The notes under the pieces: generated by a model
Told to the model about the DNA's origin: nothing
The model's database searches: none
The model's input: only the letters and a program-made list of their open reading frames with translations
Origin: Numida meleagris
Taxonomy: Eukaryota > Chordata > Aves > Galliformes > Numididae
DNA length: 64,000 nt
Direction: 5' to 3'
NCBI RefSeq assembly: GCF_002078875.1
Contig: NC_034412.1
Coordinates: 84,865,491 to 84,929,490 of the forward strand
Program-made: the position numbers and the translations under genes
Shown: in pieces, positions 13,429 to 27,258 of the stretch
Position numbering within the stretch: position 1 is the stretch's first letter
Layout: each line of letters opens with the position of its first letter

Positions 13429-14675
13429 TTCCTGTTCAAGCAAGCAAGAGTAAAATTCTAGTCAAGCTTAGTGAACACTGGGAAGAAGGATAACAATAGA
13501 GGAAAAGAGAATGAGTGAATTTAAAAAAAAAATTAAAAATAAAAAAGCCAGAAAACTGTGAAAGCCCTGAAGGCACTAGCAGGCTTTAATTGCCCAGAGC
13601 AGCCTTGCCAGGGACACCAACCCATGCTCCCACTGCTGGGCTCCAGGACCAGCTCAAGTCTGGGTGCTCTGACCTTGCCCAAGTCAACACTGCTAAAAGT
13701 TTCTGTCTCTGATCCCGTCTCCTTCAGCTGCTCACCAGACACCCTGACTAGGCTGTAGCCCTGGCTCTTTACTTGCTGTTTCTCTCACTGTCAGTGGACC
13801 CTGCTACCATCCCCTGACCTTGCCCTGTGTGCAGCCCATCACCCAGTGCTCCCACTCCCCATCTCACATGGAGCAGCCCCTCCACAGTTCTGCAGAAGGT
13901 CAATGCATTGCAGTTGGGAAGAAGCATCTCTAGGAACACAGAGGATTTGACTATGCAGAGGGGAAGCCTCTCTTCAGCAAATAGCTTGAAATCACCTATA
14001 AGCGTGTAGAAGAGATCTATAAGAAAAGAGTTAGGTATGTGAGGTATATTTATAATAGTATGTATTGCATTTCTACATGTATTTCTTGCAAAGTTAGTAT
14101 TCTCATCTTCTATTCCTCAGTTAGTAATTTCCCATGTAATGCCTCTGCGTTATAGGAGGGCCACTAGGAGAACTCTTGATTAATAAACTCTGACAGCATC
14201 CATCCATCTAAAATTTAACAACTCAAACAGAAATGTCAAGCACGCTACATGAAAGAAATGAGTTGACAATGCAGTGTTTGCAGAAAGCATTAGGAGATCC
14301 CTATAACTTTCTCTAAAAAAGTAAAAGGAGCTATCCAGACATCCTAATGCTGTCTGTCCTGGTAATTTTGTATTACATTCTCTCCTACTTTCCACATAGC
14401 TTCATATATTTAATTATTCTTTACTTTAAAATCTGCACAAAAAGATTACATGTTCCAAGTCCTTCAAAGTAGGTACACACTCCAGTTGCCATCAACGTCC
14501 TACATCTGCCTTCGAAGTGAGCATACCTTTCTGAATTTGGAGACTTATAAGTGTTTCAAGAAAAATCCCCTCAATGCAAGCAGAGCAGGCAAACAAAACT
14601 TACCAGTTCTGTTTTGTTTTGTGTGTTTTAGTATTCTTCAGGTAAATGAAGCAAGAAAAGTGAAAAACTAAGAAA
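13429..14675. other. Intergenic DNA with a GC-richer block of unknown origin
   Basis: Positions about 13556-13930 are clearly richer in C and G than their surroundings, with many CC, TGCC and CAGC words, and read like an old repeat or LTR fragment. I cannot name a family or find inverted ends or a target duplication. The rest is AT-rich with no gene. Confidence 0.35.
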
Positions 14676-15018
14676 CATCATAGAATGGCTTGTGTTGGAA
14701 GGGACCTCAAAGATCATCTACTTAAAACCCCCTGCTCTGGGCAGGGTTGCCAACCACTAAATCCAGCACTAGTTCAAGCTGGTTACCCAGTGCCCCATCC
14801 AACCTGGCCTTGAACACCTCCAGGGATGGACAATCCACATCTTCTCTGAGCAGCATATACCAGCACCTCACCATCTTCACAGTGAAAAATTTCTCCCTAA
14901 TATCTAATCTAGGTCTCTCCTCTCTTTTAGTTTACAGCCATTCCCCTTTGTCCTATTACTATCTACCCATGTATAAAGTTGGTTTTCTTACTGTTTATAA
15001 GCTCCTGTTAAGTATTGG
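14676..15018 (-). repeat. CR1 LINE 3' fragment
   Basis: In the + strand it starts with the inverted tail (catagaatggcttgtgttgg) followed by aagggacctcaaagatcatc, the signature of the 3' untranslated region and last codons of CR1 on the minus strand. It ends where the minus-strand element is 5'-truncated, near 15018. It has no tail repeats beyond one unit and is moderately diverged. Confidence 0.87.
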
Positions 15019-15794
15019 ATGAATACTTAATGAATGTGACATGTTAAGAAAAGAAAAAACATTCCATTGCTCAGATAGGAGTGCTAGGCATGTCTGTGAG
15101 TACCTTTGCCCCTTTTGTTCTCAGTAAGAACTAACCTTTGTACAAATCTTTGTATGCGTATCCTTAGATATAGCAAATATGTACTTTTATTTAAATCAGG
15201 ATGGCCATCCTTGAAGCGGCTAATGTGATTAAGTAGAGGAACTCTTAATCACAATGCCACAACTAAAATTGTCTTTGAAGATATGAGCATCTTGAGAAAA
15301 CTTGTGGTTAATTAACACATCTAGCTAGCCAGCTGGTAGAGAGATTAGCCCTATCTTTAACTGACCAATTGTAGGCTGGAGGCTGTATCAGGGTAATGGC
15401 CAAGTGATAAGAGTTGGTATAAAAATACGTCACAAAAATCCTGGGGTGTGCTAACTTTGAAAGACCACCTAGCGCTCAAACTTGTGCAACTTTTACTCTC
15501 ATTTCTGTATGTGAGACTGGCTTACCGCTCACCAGGTAACAAATCTGCCTTTCAGACAACACTTTGACTATACCCAAATGTATATCTTTTTGCTTTCCAA
15601 CAGGAGATACAAAACCAAGAATGCTTCCATGCTCTGAGTTGTCTCTGTTCTTCACAGAATGATCCAGATGGGTCATATTTCATAAAATCTAAAATTTTCT
15701 CTTATTGTGATTTAAAAAACCCTTCTCATTTTGTAGCCAAGATAAAATTCAAATGTAAATCTAAAAAAAAACCCACGATGATAATTATTGCACT
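15019..15794. other. Intergenic DNA, no gene seen
   Basis: Unique-looking AT-rich DNA between a CR1 fragment and an LTR-like fragment. No exon or regulatory element is supported. Confidence 0.5.
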
Positions 15795-16080
15795 TGGTCT
15801 GGCTGAGATGGTGTTGATTTCCTTGCGAGCAGCCTGTATGGTGCTGTTTTGAATTTGTGTCCAAAGCAATGTTGATAACACATCAGCGCTCTATGAGATA
15901 GCTTTGATGAACAGAATGTTTCACACCCTCCATCCCACAGCGATTAGGCATTCAGGGTGAGGCACCACAGTTTTCCTGCTCCAAGGACAAGGTTGAAGGT
16001 AAGGAAGGGAAGGTGAGGAGATCTAGGGACATAGCCCCAGCCTGGAGTAGAAGTCAATCTGTGGGGATAGTACTACTCCT
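15795..16080 (+). mobile_element. Probable LTR fragment of an avian endogenous retrovirus
   Basis: The segment reading ggctgagatggtgttgattt, then agcctgtatggtgctgtttt, then gttgataacacatcagcgct resembles a very common bird LTR (ERVL-like) that I know by its wording. The stretch to about 16080, rich in purines, fits the rest of such an LTR. Neither terminal inverted repeats nor a target duplication could be found, so this is a partial, decayed copy. The assignment rests on recall and needs a repeat-library search. Confidence 0.42.
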
Positions 16081-19000
16081 GAGCTGGCACAGGGCTTCTG
16101 CTACCTCTTCTAGGACTTTGCTGCCCATGGAAAACAAAGCAAGAGGAGGCACTAGGTTAACTACCAGCTTTCAGTTGCTTTAAAAGCATTATGGTAATAA
16201 GGAGAAATAAAGCTACTAGTCTGGCACTCAGTTCCTCCCCAGCATCCGATTGCCCTCCCTCCCATTACATACAGCTCTATCACTGAGCAATACTCGTGCT
16301 CCTCTATGTGCACACTCCAATGAGAACAGAAAGCCAAAACCAGCCGAAAGAAGAAAGACTCCACTACAAACTTGTTTTTCATATTTTCTGAAACCAAATC
16401 AGCCTGATCACCCCATCTGCCAAAAAGGGAGGCCACGTCACCATCTTTCCATAAGGAAAAACCATCTGGACTAAGCAGAGATGCTTGTTAGTATAATATA
16501 TTATTTTGCATTGATTAAACATTGTCCTTCTTTCCCAGTTTTCCTCACAAGCTGGCAGTATAATCCCACATGTAATCCCTGTTTGATCAGGCCAACATAA
16601 TGCACATACAGACAAGCAGAGCTGGTATGATAAGCACAATATATACATTCTCTCTCACACACAGAACTTAACTTTGTCTTTTCAGATCATCTGGATTTTC
16701 ACAGAAGTGATAGCATACACCAAGCACCATGTCCTTTCTGCATGTTGTATTGGGAAGTACAGGGGTTAAAGAACAACTCCAGAAATGAAGAAAAATGCAG
16801 ATAGGAAATATATCCGGTTTCTTAAAATTGTTTATAGTTGAAACTGCACACTTCAATGAGAGTGAGCTCCAGATTTTATGCACTGCAAAATAAGGAGCTA
16901 TTGCTCATAGGTAATGACTGGCCTCTAAGGAACAGCACATACTGCTCTGGGAATGCAACTCTCCAGGCAGAGAAAGACAGGGTTTTGTAATTATATTACA
17001 GCACATAGTAAAGAACATATTTCATTGATTATTTACTGATTTAAGGTTTTTTTATTATTATTTACTGCATTAAGAGGCACAATACACATAATAATAGAAA
17101 TACACATATTTTATATAAGTAATGAATAAATATAACACGTGTATAAAACACACAAACATAAAAACGTATTTTTAAATATAGTGGATTTTAATTCTTGTCT
17201 ATAGCTGCATACAATGCTGCCTTTTGTGGCAGTTGCTAAAATTCCTATTTGTTCCTCAATAGAACATATAAATACAGCAGTTTTCATACAGTTTAATTTT
17301 CATTAAGTGCTGCTTTACCAGGCACATTACAGGTAAAAACAGTAACAGGGGAATGCTGCAGCTAAATCAACATGTATTATTTCAATTTGTGATGGTGAAA
17401 TAAGAACCACATGCAAGTCTGTTTGAGCTTGATAAGAATGGGAACAAACATTCAGTCCATGTTTTGCTTGAGATTGTCAGCGTTTTAATATTATGTGGCA
17501 GGGAAAATGCTACAATCAAACCGAGAACAGATGGTGAAAACACTAATGCTTTCCCAGACTGCAGAACACAACTGGATACTGTTCCTCAATTGTCACGAGG
17601 GCCCACCATGCACTCATCATGCTACATTCAACTGATAGGCAAAGAGATGAAACACAATATTTTAATAAGTTAAAATTACAGCGTTTATCATATTAGCTGC
17701 AAACGAGACCAGTACATCTTCCTTAATGAACAGATGTCATCAGCGATGAGTTGCATGTACAATAGAATCAGTGGGAAAGAAATATCAGAGGACTTCACCC
17801 CAGTGTAAAGATATTTTGCAAATGAGTGAGAGATCTCTCTGCTCCTTTTCTAGAACCTTTAGAGGGGAAAAAAAAAAAAGCCCTGAGATTAAAGGATATT
17901 GCCAAAGCAACAACTAGGCAGTGAGACATTGCTTCTGAAATGTTCACCATGTCTGTATTTTCTGCCCTCTCAGCACAGCAAGATATGCCATCCAATATTA
18001 TGAAAAAAAGTTCCTCAGATATTTTACATAATCAAAAATATAGTCTGCATCATAATGTTACCAGATTTCTCACAGTGACTTGTGAGGCAGGGAAGTCAAC
18101 CTACAAGAGAATGCTCAGAGCCTGTCCTTGTCTGCAAAGCTCGCAGTCCTACAGGCCAACATAGGTGACAGAGCAAAGGCCTTTTTACCAGCACCTTTTT
18201 CAGAAACCAGGTAAGGTAGTGCGTGAAGTTTTACACAGCACCTGCCAGTATCCCAGAAATACTTTCAGAAAGGATAATGCTCTTTATGAAGGCTCTGAAT
18301 GCGTGGATAGAGGGAACCTATTGCAGCAGGGCTGGCTACAAAATCACAGTGTGGAAGAAGTCCTGCAGACGGGAATAAAAGAATACAACCCAGAGAAAGG
18401 ACTGGAGCTGTTTCTGGAGAAAGGGGAGTGAAGAGTAACAAGATAAGGGAGAAGACTGGACTGCTGAATGAGATGGGGCTGCAACGGCCTTCAGGATAAA
18501 GATGACATATTAAACTGTCTGGTGGAGACGAGAAAGAGAGGAAACAGTGGCAGGTGTAGTGGGGTATTGTATTTTAGTGGTGGGGAGTGGAGTGAGATAG
18601 CTCCCAGGGAGTCTGCAAGGAAAGAAGTTATATCAAGGGAGGAAAGATATCTGAAGGTATGTTCACCTTGCAACAAAGGAACTGTATTTAATTGTACAGA
18701 GGGAAGGAGCAGAGATACTCACAGCCAAGTCAGGATGTGGAGGAGTAAGAAGTCTTTACTTCATATTATGAGCTTTACTGGCAGGATGGAGCTGTTGTCC
18801 ATAGCAACAGAGAAAGGCAGGAGCGAGGGGATTAAGGATGAGAAATAAGAAGCTCAGTTTTACATTGCTAAGCTTGAGCTGCCGGCAAGTAATGCACTGA
18901 CATGCCAACGGTGGTCCACAGCCACAGCTGGGCACGTTGTGCAAGGACAGGAGCACGTTCATAATTCATCAGCGGAAAACTAAAATCCAAAACAGCACAA

Positions 19001-22000
19001 GCATCTTTTCCTACAGAGTAAAACTGTTTCTGCAATTTAAAGAATGCACACGTCTGTAAAATCTTCGCTAATGAACAGGGAGGTGGTGTTTGCTTCTCAT
19101 TCACTTCTATACCTCAGCTTCTTGAGTCTTTAAAGCTTTGTGGCTCTGTAGAGTGGTGTATTTGATATCCCATTTTCTTCTCTTACATTTGTATATTTTG
19201 CAACATTAGCAGGAATCTTTTCACCCTAAGCCTTTACTTTTCTGACTTGGGATTTGTATTCCAAGAATTTCAATCTAAAAGATGTAAAAGCATTTCTTCC
19301 CAAAAGTATACCTAGGAAGATGTTAATAATTATGCTGTGATCCAGCTCCAACTTTTTCTGGTTTATTTTCATTTTGGCTGTCTGATATAAACAAGATGGA
19401 TTTTGTTTCCTAAACATGATCATTTTGCCTTATAAATGAAAATGGATAAGGCTCTCAGCAGATGCGCAGGAAGGAAAAATTGCCTTTTTTACAAATTTTA
19501 CAAGAAAATTCATGAGCACATTTAAAAAACTAGAATACATATACATATAGAAGGAAAGTGTATTTTAGGCTATTCCAGTAAGGCAGGGTTTATTCATTAG
19601 TAGCAATTACTGACTTATATTTAAAGATAAAAATAATTTTTTTAAATTAATAAAAGAACAGAAGCCAATGTTCAGAAAGATGATAAAGTAAGTGTTCTTC
19701 ATTCAGTGAAATACAATTAGTTATGTTTCTGGGTCTTTAAGATGCCTTCTGGTGGGGTGCCTTAACCAGGCATTTGTGAATGTCATTGTGACAGTTGTCT
19801 CTACTATAAAACTTAAACAATACAACTGCCCCATTCTTTCCAGAATAACTTGGAATCCTAGATTAATTTAGAATTAATAAGTTATATTACATAGGGGAAT
19901 ACATCTGACAAAGCTGTCATTATTCTGTTCACTGTGGACCAAGACTAAACAGCCACTTCTCCCTTTCAGCTATTAAAACATCAGCTACTCAGAAGTTCAT
20001 GGCTGGCAGCAACAGCTGTAGCACAGTGCAAGGGAGAAGTCTCATATCTAGTTGTGAACATCAACCAACACAAGAGTTCTCATCGCTTTCTGATCACAGT
20101 GGGAACCAACAAGTTTATGCTGGCAATTTATATTGAGATACAGGAAATTTGAATACCTATACCAGGAAAAGAGGTGGGCTGAAATTGAGGGTAATGCTAG
20201 GCAAGTAAAATAGGGTTGGAAGAATACCCATGTCTCTGCCATTAGAAAGAGTGGAATACCAACTACCAGGCAGAGTCCCCTACCCAATACAGAGCAGGTA
20301 GCCTCACACTCTGCATTTAGATTGGCAGCTGCAACAAAAAGCCCTCCAAGCAAACCTAAAACTGCCTTTTCCATCAAGTGTGTGGGAAACTGCAGGAAGT
20401 CTACTAATCAGTAACAGAATATAATGTCATTCTAATAATAGAATTAAAAAGGTACAGTCAGCTGCAGCAGAGAAGGCTAACTGCTTACAGATACAGCAAA
20501 TGTTGTCTGTATTGTTGGTATAGTCTCAAAGGAATAAGGGCTCACAAAAGTTATTGAGCATTTATTTTAGAGAGGAAATCTCTGCTACCTCATACCTCCA
20601 GGAAGCTCATACTGTGGGTACCAGCAGTATCCTTGGGAACAGCATCTCGGAACATATACACTCACCAGTTTGGTCCAGTGAGAAGAGCAGAAATTCCTGA
20701 AACTCAGCCTAAGATCTCAGGAGACAAAAAAGCAGGGATTAAATCATCAAGTGAATGAGGACCAGTTCAAAGATATCAAGCTTACTGGAATATCTACATA
20801 TCTCAGTGAAAAGGGATGCAGATAGAGGCTATCAATATTTCATACATAATTGGCTCTATATTTAACAGTGATTGCAGTTGAGAAGGGTACATTTTGAATC
20901 CTCTCATTTTGAACGAGGACTTTCCTTGCAGACATGCACTGATTAGTGATACCATTCTCTGAAATCTGAATCACAGAATCCTTCAGACTTCAAGAACATT
21001 TTAGACAGAATTTGTGCGTCCTTACCAGTTCTATAAACACAGGTTTTTTGCATCATATTTACTTGCAGAAGACATTAGTCCATAACATGCTGCTGTTTTT
21101 AATGTTTGCTCATTGAATGTTGACTTACCTTATGAATAAAGCTTTATTTTTGATCAGGAAATTTTATTAGGAGACAGCGGACCCTGGAATCTGTGCACAC
21201 TGGAGAACTGTATGTCTTTGTCTTTGCTGTTTACACATCTAAGCTATTTGCAGTTCACATTTTTTACCTGATCTCATAATCTATGTGTCACAGTGTTAAT
21301 CTACTCTCAAGACTGAAGCGTGCTTTCATCAGAAGGATAAACCATCACCTGACTTTGTTTAGAAAGTGAGTTTTACCACTGGAACATCTTCACGATCTAG
21401 GAACATTTATAAACAGCTGAAGAATTCCTTCCACGTCCTCTCTTATTTAACCAGCTTGGATGACAGCAAGTCCAAGAATTCTGAGAACTGCAAAAATCCT
21501 TTGAGGTCACTGCTTGGAATGAGAACTCAATCCAGAGTTCTGAGAAATCCAAGGAAATTCAGATCTCCTGGAAAGAGCCCCAGATAATGCTCAAGCTGGT
21601 ATCCAAGCAGGAGAATAATAACCCTGAGGGTCTAACTGTTGTTTTCTCTTTTAAAATTAGGGTTTTCTTTCTAATTCCTTTTAGGTATAATCCTTAAAAA
21701 TCATACTTTCGTGTCACTGGATCAGGTGACTATCCTGACTGTCTGCTGAGCTCCAGGACAGGAGGAGGAAGTGGTGTGATGTTGCAAACAGAAAACCTTG
21801 TGCCAACAAGGAGACATTTCTTCTCTGGGCCTGCCAGGAAAATCACTGGAGAGTCTCCAAAGAAAACACTGTTTCTGTTGAGCACAGAGTAGAAAAAATA
21901 ATAGTTAGACATTATAAGGCAGATATATCAGGTTATAGCTTCTCCACCACAGTCTTGTAACGTGTGATAGTTCTGCCACTAGAAAACCTCTTCCTCCCTC

Positions 22001-24307
22001 TCCTTTCTAAAGACAAAACTCTCTCTTCATCCTGGATGCAGTCATCTCTGACACTTTGTATGCTTGGAATAATCCTGTTAGATGATGTATTTTTTGGTTG
22101 TGCCTTCCTACCTTGTGCTACATTAAACAGATAAAAAGACTTAAGCCCAACAACAATAAAATGGCTTGTTGAGACCAGAAAGAAGGAAAGGGAGCATGAT
22201 ACTGAGAAGAAAACCCGACTAAATAAGATAGGTTTCCTGTAGAAAAGCCCAATGGGGCAGACGGGGGTGTGAAACCTCCTATTTGGACTCTTGACACTAG
22301 ATGTCGTTGCACCGCGTCTCCAGGAGCACAGCTGGCTCCTGCCGCAGCGCTGCTTCAGTGCCTTGTTGGCAGAGGCTTGTCCTTTGCAATATTTATGAAT
22401 ACAGACCTTTTGCTCTTACTGCTGTAAATACACTTGCCCTTTTCTTGATCTTGTTTTTAGTACTATAATTTCAGACACGGACTGATGCCTAAATAGTCAG
22501 GGAAGGATCAGTCAGGGACGGAGACTGCTGCAGCTATGGATAAACATCAGTTCCTCTGGAAAGTTCCCAACACCCAGCAGGGATGTCTCACTCCTGCACT
22601 CTGCCCCGGTGTTACACCAGTATATATAAAGCTACACATCGGTGAGTACCCTCAACTATGCAAAGCGCTAGCAAGAAGGCAGGAAGGGCCTCCCACTGTT
22701 AAAGTTTCACAGGCACAGTTGGTGGGGAGCCCACAGGGCAGCATCCTCTTCACACTCAGCATGCCTTGCATTTTTCTGTGAGAGTGATGAAGGACCTTCT
22801 TTAGTCCTGTCAGAATTTCATTAGTTCCTGGCTTGTTCACGTGCAGGGTTAAAGATTTATCAGTTTTCAGCATGGTGCAAAGTAAACTCCCATGTTCTCT
22901 TTCATACTTACCCAGCATAGTCAGGGGAAAAAAAAAAAAAAAAAAAGAAGACCTGTGAAAAAGGCTGATGAAGAATAAGTAGAAAAGAGTCCTACGCAAT
23001 TGGATGGTGGATTATCATGCTGAGGAGAGGAAAAAGTAGGAAAGATACAGCTCCTGTTCTTGCCTTTGTCTCTATTTATCTGGGTTACAAATTCTTTTTC
23101 TCTCATATGTGGAATATCTAAAATAGGTGACCTCAATTAGGGCTTCCCATCACAATGGTAACACAGACAAATAGCCAAAACTATGGGCACGCTCAGTTGT
23201 AACTCCAAGAGTGTTTTCAGAGGCTCTGGGCTGCTATCTGCAGATTTTATCTGTTTTCAAGGATTAGGACTTTTGTAAATCAGGCAACACAAGAAGTTGT
23301 TGTCATCAGATGCTTCTGCACTACTGGTAAGAAAAATTCCAAGTTATTTTTTGCCTGCCCATCAGACCTCCATTTTCAAACAATGCATACTGAGACATAA
23401 AGCTGGCGTTCCTTGGTTATAACAGCGGATTTATTAATTTCCCCTTTAGATAGTTTTTCCTAAAACTGTGACAATCCTATTATGCTTCCTAATTCTTTTA
23501 GAAGGATTGCTTCTTTCATTAATGTATTAACTCTCCTTAATTCGTAGACAGCAGTAGGCAAACAGTATTTTAGTAGCATTTCAAACTATATTTTTATTTT
23601 GTGATATTTATTTTTATTCTCTAAATAATCTTTGTTGTAGTGTATGATTCTATGTAATAAATGGCTTGAAGGAAGGGATTTTTTCCTTTTAGTTCTATGA
23701 TCCAATGGGGTTTGATATTATCCATAATAGGATGTAGTACATTCACTTTGCCAGACCTGAAGTACTAGCAGTCATTTTCCCTAATTTCTGCAGCTAAGGG
23801 AAGGGATTTATTATGCATCTCTGCTCCACACATGCACCCCTGAAACTTTTTAACTGTTTCAGAAAAATAGAAGTCATCGTGAGCACTTCTTTCTTTACCG
23901 GATTCTTTACTGAATCAGTTTAACAAAAGGAATTCACCTCTGTAAACTTGATCTAATTTGCTTCGGAGATTCTGGTTCGCCAGAACAAAATGTCTTGGTA
24001 AGACAGCTAAACAAACTCTTGCACTTCCCTCATCCCTAAACAAATGGATATCATCGCAAAGCTTCATTCAAAAATTTGCTTCATTCAGAGGCCAAAATAT
24101 GTCTTCAATAACCCAAAATGCTGTATTCCCTTGTGTGGTGCCTGAAAACATAACACATCATCCCATATCATGCTACAGTATGGCTGTATGGAACATGATT
24201 GACCTCTCTTTAACATGGGGAAGAAATCCTGTTTTGAACCCACTATGTTTTGCTGCTAAAAGTACACTAGCAGGATAGTTAAATGGCTGCTCAGGAGTGC
24301 CTGCACA
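16081..24307. other. Long gene-free intergenic stretch
   Basis: No exon, RNA gene or identifiable transposon is supported across these 8 kb. Open frames at 18165-18431 and 18468-18848 lie close together on the + strand but resemble no known protein. A 20-base A run lies at 22926-22945. A small CpG-bearing patch occurs near 22310-22350, and a TATATATAAAG motif near 22620. Homopolymer and A/T-rich patches are common. Confidence 0.5.
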
Positions 24308-25810
24308 ATCATAGAATCATAGAATGGCTTGGGTTGGAAGGGACCTAAAGGATCATCAAGCTCCAAACCCCCTTCCACAGGCAGGGCTGCCAACCTCCAT
24401 ATCTAATACTAGACTGGGCTGGACCCCATCCAACCTGGCCTTGAACACCTCCAGGGACGGAGCATCCACAACCTCTCTGGGCAGCCTGTGCCAGCACCTC
24501 ACCGCTCTCTTAGTAAAGAACTTTCCCCTGATAGCCAACCTAAATCTTCCCTCCTTCAACTTAAAACCATTTCCCCTTGTTCTGCCATTATCTACCCTTT
24601 CAAAGAGTTGACTCCCCTCCTGTTTGTAGGCTCCCTTCAGGAACTGGAAGGCTGCAATGAGGTCATCCCACAACCTTTTCTTCTCCAGGCTGAACAAGCC
24701 CAGCTCCCTCAGCCTATCTTCGTAGAGGAGGTGCTCCACACTGATTATCTTTGTGGCCCTCCTCTGGACCCTCTCTAACAGTTCCCTGTCTTTCTTGTAT
24801 TGTGGGCCCCAGACCTGGACGCAGCACTCCAGGTGGGGCCTCACAAGGGCAGAGTAGAGAGGGACAATCACCTCTCTCTCCCTGCTGGCCACCCCTCTTC
24901 TGATGGAGCCCAGGATACCATTTGCTTTCCAAGCTGCAAGAGCACACTGCTGGCTCATGTTAAGTTTTCATCCACCAGGACTCCCACATCCTTCTCTGCA
25001 GGGCTACTCTCAAGGACTGGTCCTCCCAGTCTGAATATATGCCTAGGATTCCTCCAGCCCAAGTGCAAAACCTTGCACTTTGCTATGTTGAACCTCATTA
25101 GATTCACCTGGGCCCATCTTTCAAGTCTGTTGAGGTCCCTCTGAATGGCATCCCTTCCTTTCATTGTGTCAACCACACAACTCAGCTTGGTGTCATCAGC
25201 AAACTTGCTGAGGGTGCACTCAATTCCATCATTGAAGTCATTGATAAAGATGTTAAAGAGCACCAGTCTCAAGACAGACCTCTGGGGGACACCGCTCATT
25301 ACCAGCCTCCACCTGGACATAGAACCACTGATCACCACCCTTTGTCTGTGGCCTTTCAACCAATTCCTTATCCACCAGGTGGTCCACCCATCAAATCTTG
25401 GCCAACAGTTCCTTAAACAGCCTCAAGTTCACTCTTCTGAAGCTCAGGGTCCTCACCCCACTCTTTGCCAGGCCCACATTCCTCGAGATCACAAACTCAA
25501 CCAGGGCATGGTCACTGCAGCCCAGGCTGCCTCCAACCTTAACACCCTTAATGATCTCCTCCACACTGGTGAGCAGCAAGTCCAGCAATGCTTTACCTCT
25601 GGCCGGTCTATCCAATACCTGAACCAGAAAGTTATCATCAATGGATTCCAGTAGTCTCTTGGATCTCTTGCAGCTCGCTGTGTGGTTTTTCCAACAGATA
25701 TCCAGATGGCTGAAGTCCCCCACCAGGACGAGAGCCTGTGAGCACGATGCCTCCTGCAGCTGAAGCAAGAAGGCCTCATCAGCAGGCTCCCCTGACACAA
25801 AGCAATGGTC
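24308..25810 (-). repeat. CR1 LINE with internal deletion joining endonuclease to RT
   Basis: This is the longest CR1 in the window. From the minus strand, 25798-25391 encodes the C-terminal half of the APE-type endonuclease, with the VLVGDF block and the GCSDHALVEF (SDH) motif. 25359-24955 encodes the C-terminal half of the reverse transcriptase, with the FADDTKL catalytic motif, and 24958-24356 the remaining C-terminal domain. It ends in the CR1 tail at 24308-24325. The part between the end of the endonuclease (FKELLAKI) and the RT motif WIRNWL is missing, so the fingers and early palm are deleted. The 5' end is truncated within the endonuclease. Frames of up to 200 codons show this copy is relatively young, but the deletion leaves it inactive. 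Confidence 0.9.
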
Positions 25811-27258
25811 TAGCAGAAAAGCCCTAGCCCAGTACAGAGGGGGGAAACCAGTTCACACAGACTTATTCTGACCTCCCAGCAGACACTGCTTCCCAAGCAC
25901 ACTCACTCAGTTCTGCATTCTTGGCACATACTGAGGCTCAGGCACTCTTCATATTCTTACATCATCTATGTTTCTCAGTCCCCTCACTCACACACAGACA
26001 GTTCTGCTGGGCTGGAGTTAATATTGCATGACTGCTTTCTTAAGAGAGAGGGGGGGGAAAAAGAAGAGAAACTCTATTTTTAGACTATGGCACAGTTTCT
26101 GATGATCTTGGACTCATTTCTTCGTCTACTGACACTTGCTATTAATCTCACGAATCTGTAAAGAAAACAGTTCTAAAAAATTCAAGAAATACTGTAAGTC
26201 TGGTATAGAAAGGCCCTTGGCATAACCTGAAGCCCAAGTCAGAAGCAAGAGCTGTATTTCCCTGCTACTTGTTTGCTTGTCAGCATCTCTTCTGCAACTC
26301 CCCCAGAGAAGTTAGTCTTTCTAGAACGTGGGAGGCATATCAGATGGTGTCTGTCTACCTCAAAGCCAAATAATGCTGTTACACTGAATGTAGAGGTGTT
26401 GCGTTTTGATCCTTTTCAATAATCCTTCCTACAATCTGTGCCTTCATAATCAGAATACATCTTTTATAAATGTTCTTTTACAGCTTGCCTTTCTTTGGGA
26501 ACCAATAATCAAACTACTGTTTTCCTTTGCTTAAGAAGTAATCTAAACAGGGTTTGTTTATGCTTAGAAGTTCCTCAGAGTGATAAGTCACTGATGCAAT
26601 ATTTCCAGTCTTCAATGTCTTTCATTTGAAATTTTTAGCATCTGTAGGCTAAACATCACTGCATTGCACATCCACCCTGCTCACTGGCACCACAGACATA
26701 TTGTCCTTTTGCTCCATGGTCAGACTATCAGCCAGCAAGTCTATCGCTCTCAAAATGAAATTAGAAAAGCTCTCACCCATAGATATCTTCCACTTCTTGT
26801 GGACTTCTTACACATTCTTTATGTGCTTAATCCTCTGCCTCTTTAAATTTGACAATTCTGACTTGGGCAGTGTGACAAAAGACAGATAGGATTCTCAAGG
26901 TAAGCAATGATTTAGCAGTCCTGTTTGCAAAAAATTATGTTCAGAAAGGAAATTTCTACCACTCTGGCTATAGTTATGGCAATTGACTAACATAATCTCA
27001 CAGATGTGAGTTAAGAATGGAGTAAAATAGAGAAAATTTATTGAAGTTCCACTTGCAGTAGTCAAACTCTATCCCTTTTGGTTCATCAGGCCCTGAAAGA
27101 GCCCTTTGCTCAGAGAGAGGAAATCTGCCTCTTATTCTTATCAAGACCCTCCTCTCTTTCCCCAAGGCTCTTTCTCCAGCAGCAAAACACAGTACAGGTA
27201 ATTTTTACAGCCAGAGTTCCTGTGCACAGCTTGATCACCTATTGCTCTTTCCAAGCAA
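25811..27258. other. Intergenic DNA, no gene seen
   Basis: Lies between two CR1 copies of opposite orientation. It has a short G run near 26049 and no supported exon. Open frames at 26664-26889 overlap in two frames and look accidental. Confidence 0.5.

Noticed and set aside
18165..18848. Two nearby + strand open frames (88 and 126 codons)
   Set aside because: No recognisable domain, no splice logic joining them, no promoter context, and a length expected by chance in 64 kb.
22615..22660. TATATATAAAG motif followed closely by a CGGTGAGTAC donor-like site
   Set aside because: The spacing would put a donor within about 30 bases of a transcription start. There is no downstream acceptor or exon to pair with it and no LTR ends nearby.
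24356..25798. Long minus-strand frames (up to 200 codons) that could be taken for a host gene
   Set aside because: They encode CR1 endonuclease and reverse-transcriptase segments and end in a CR1 tail.
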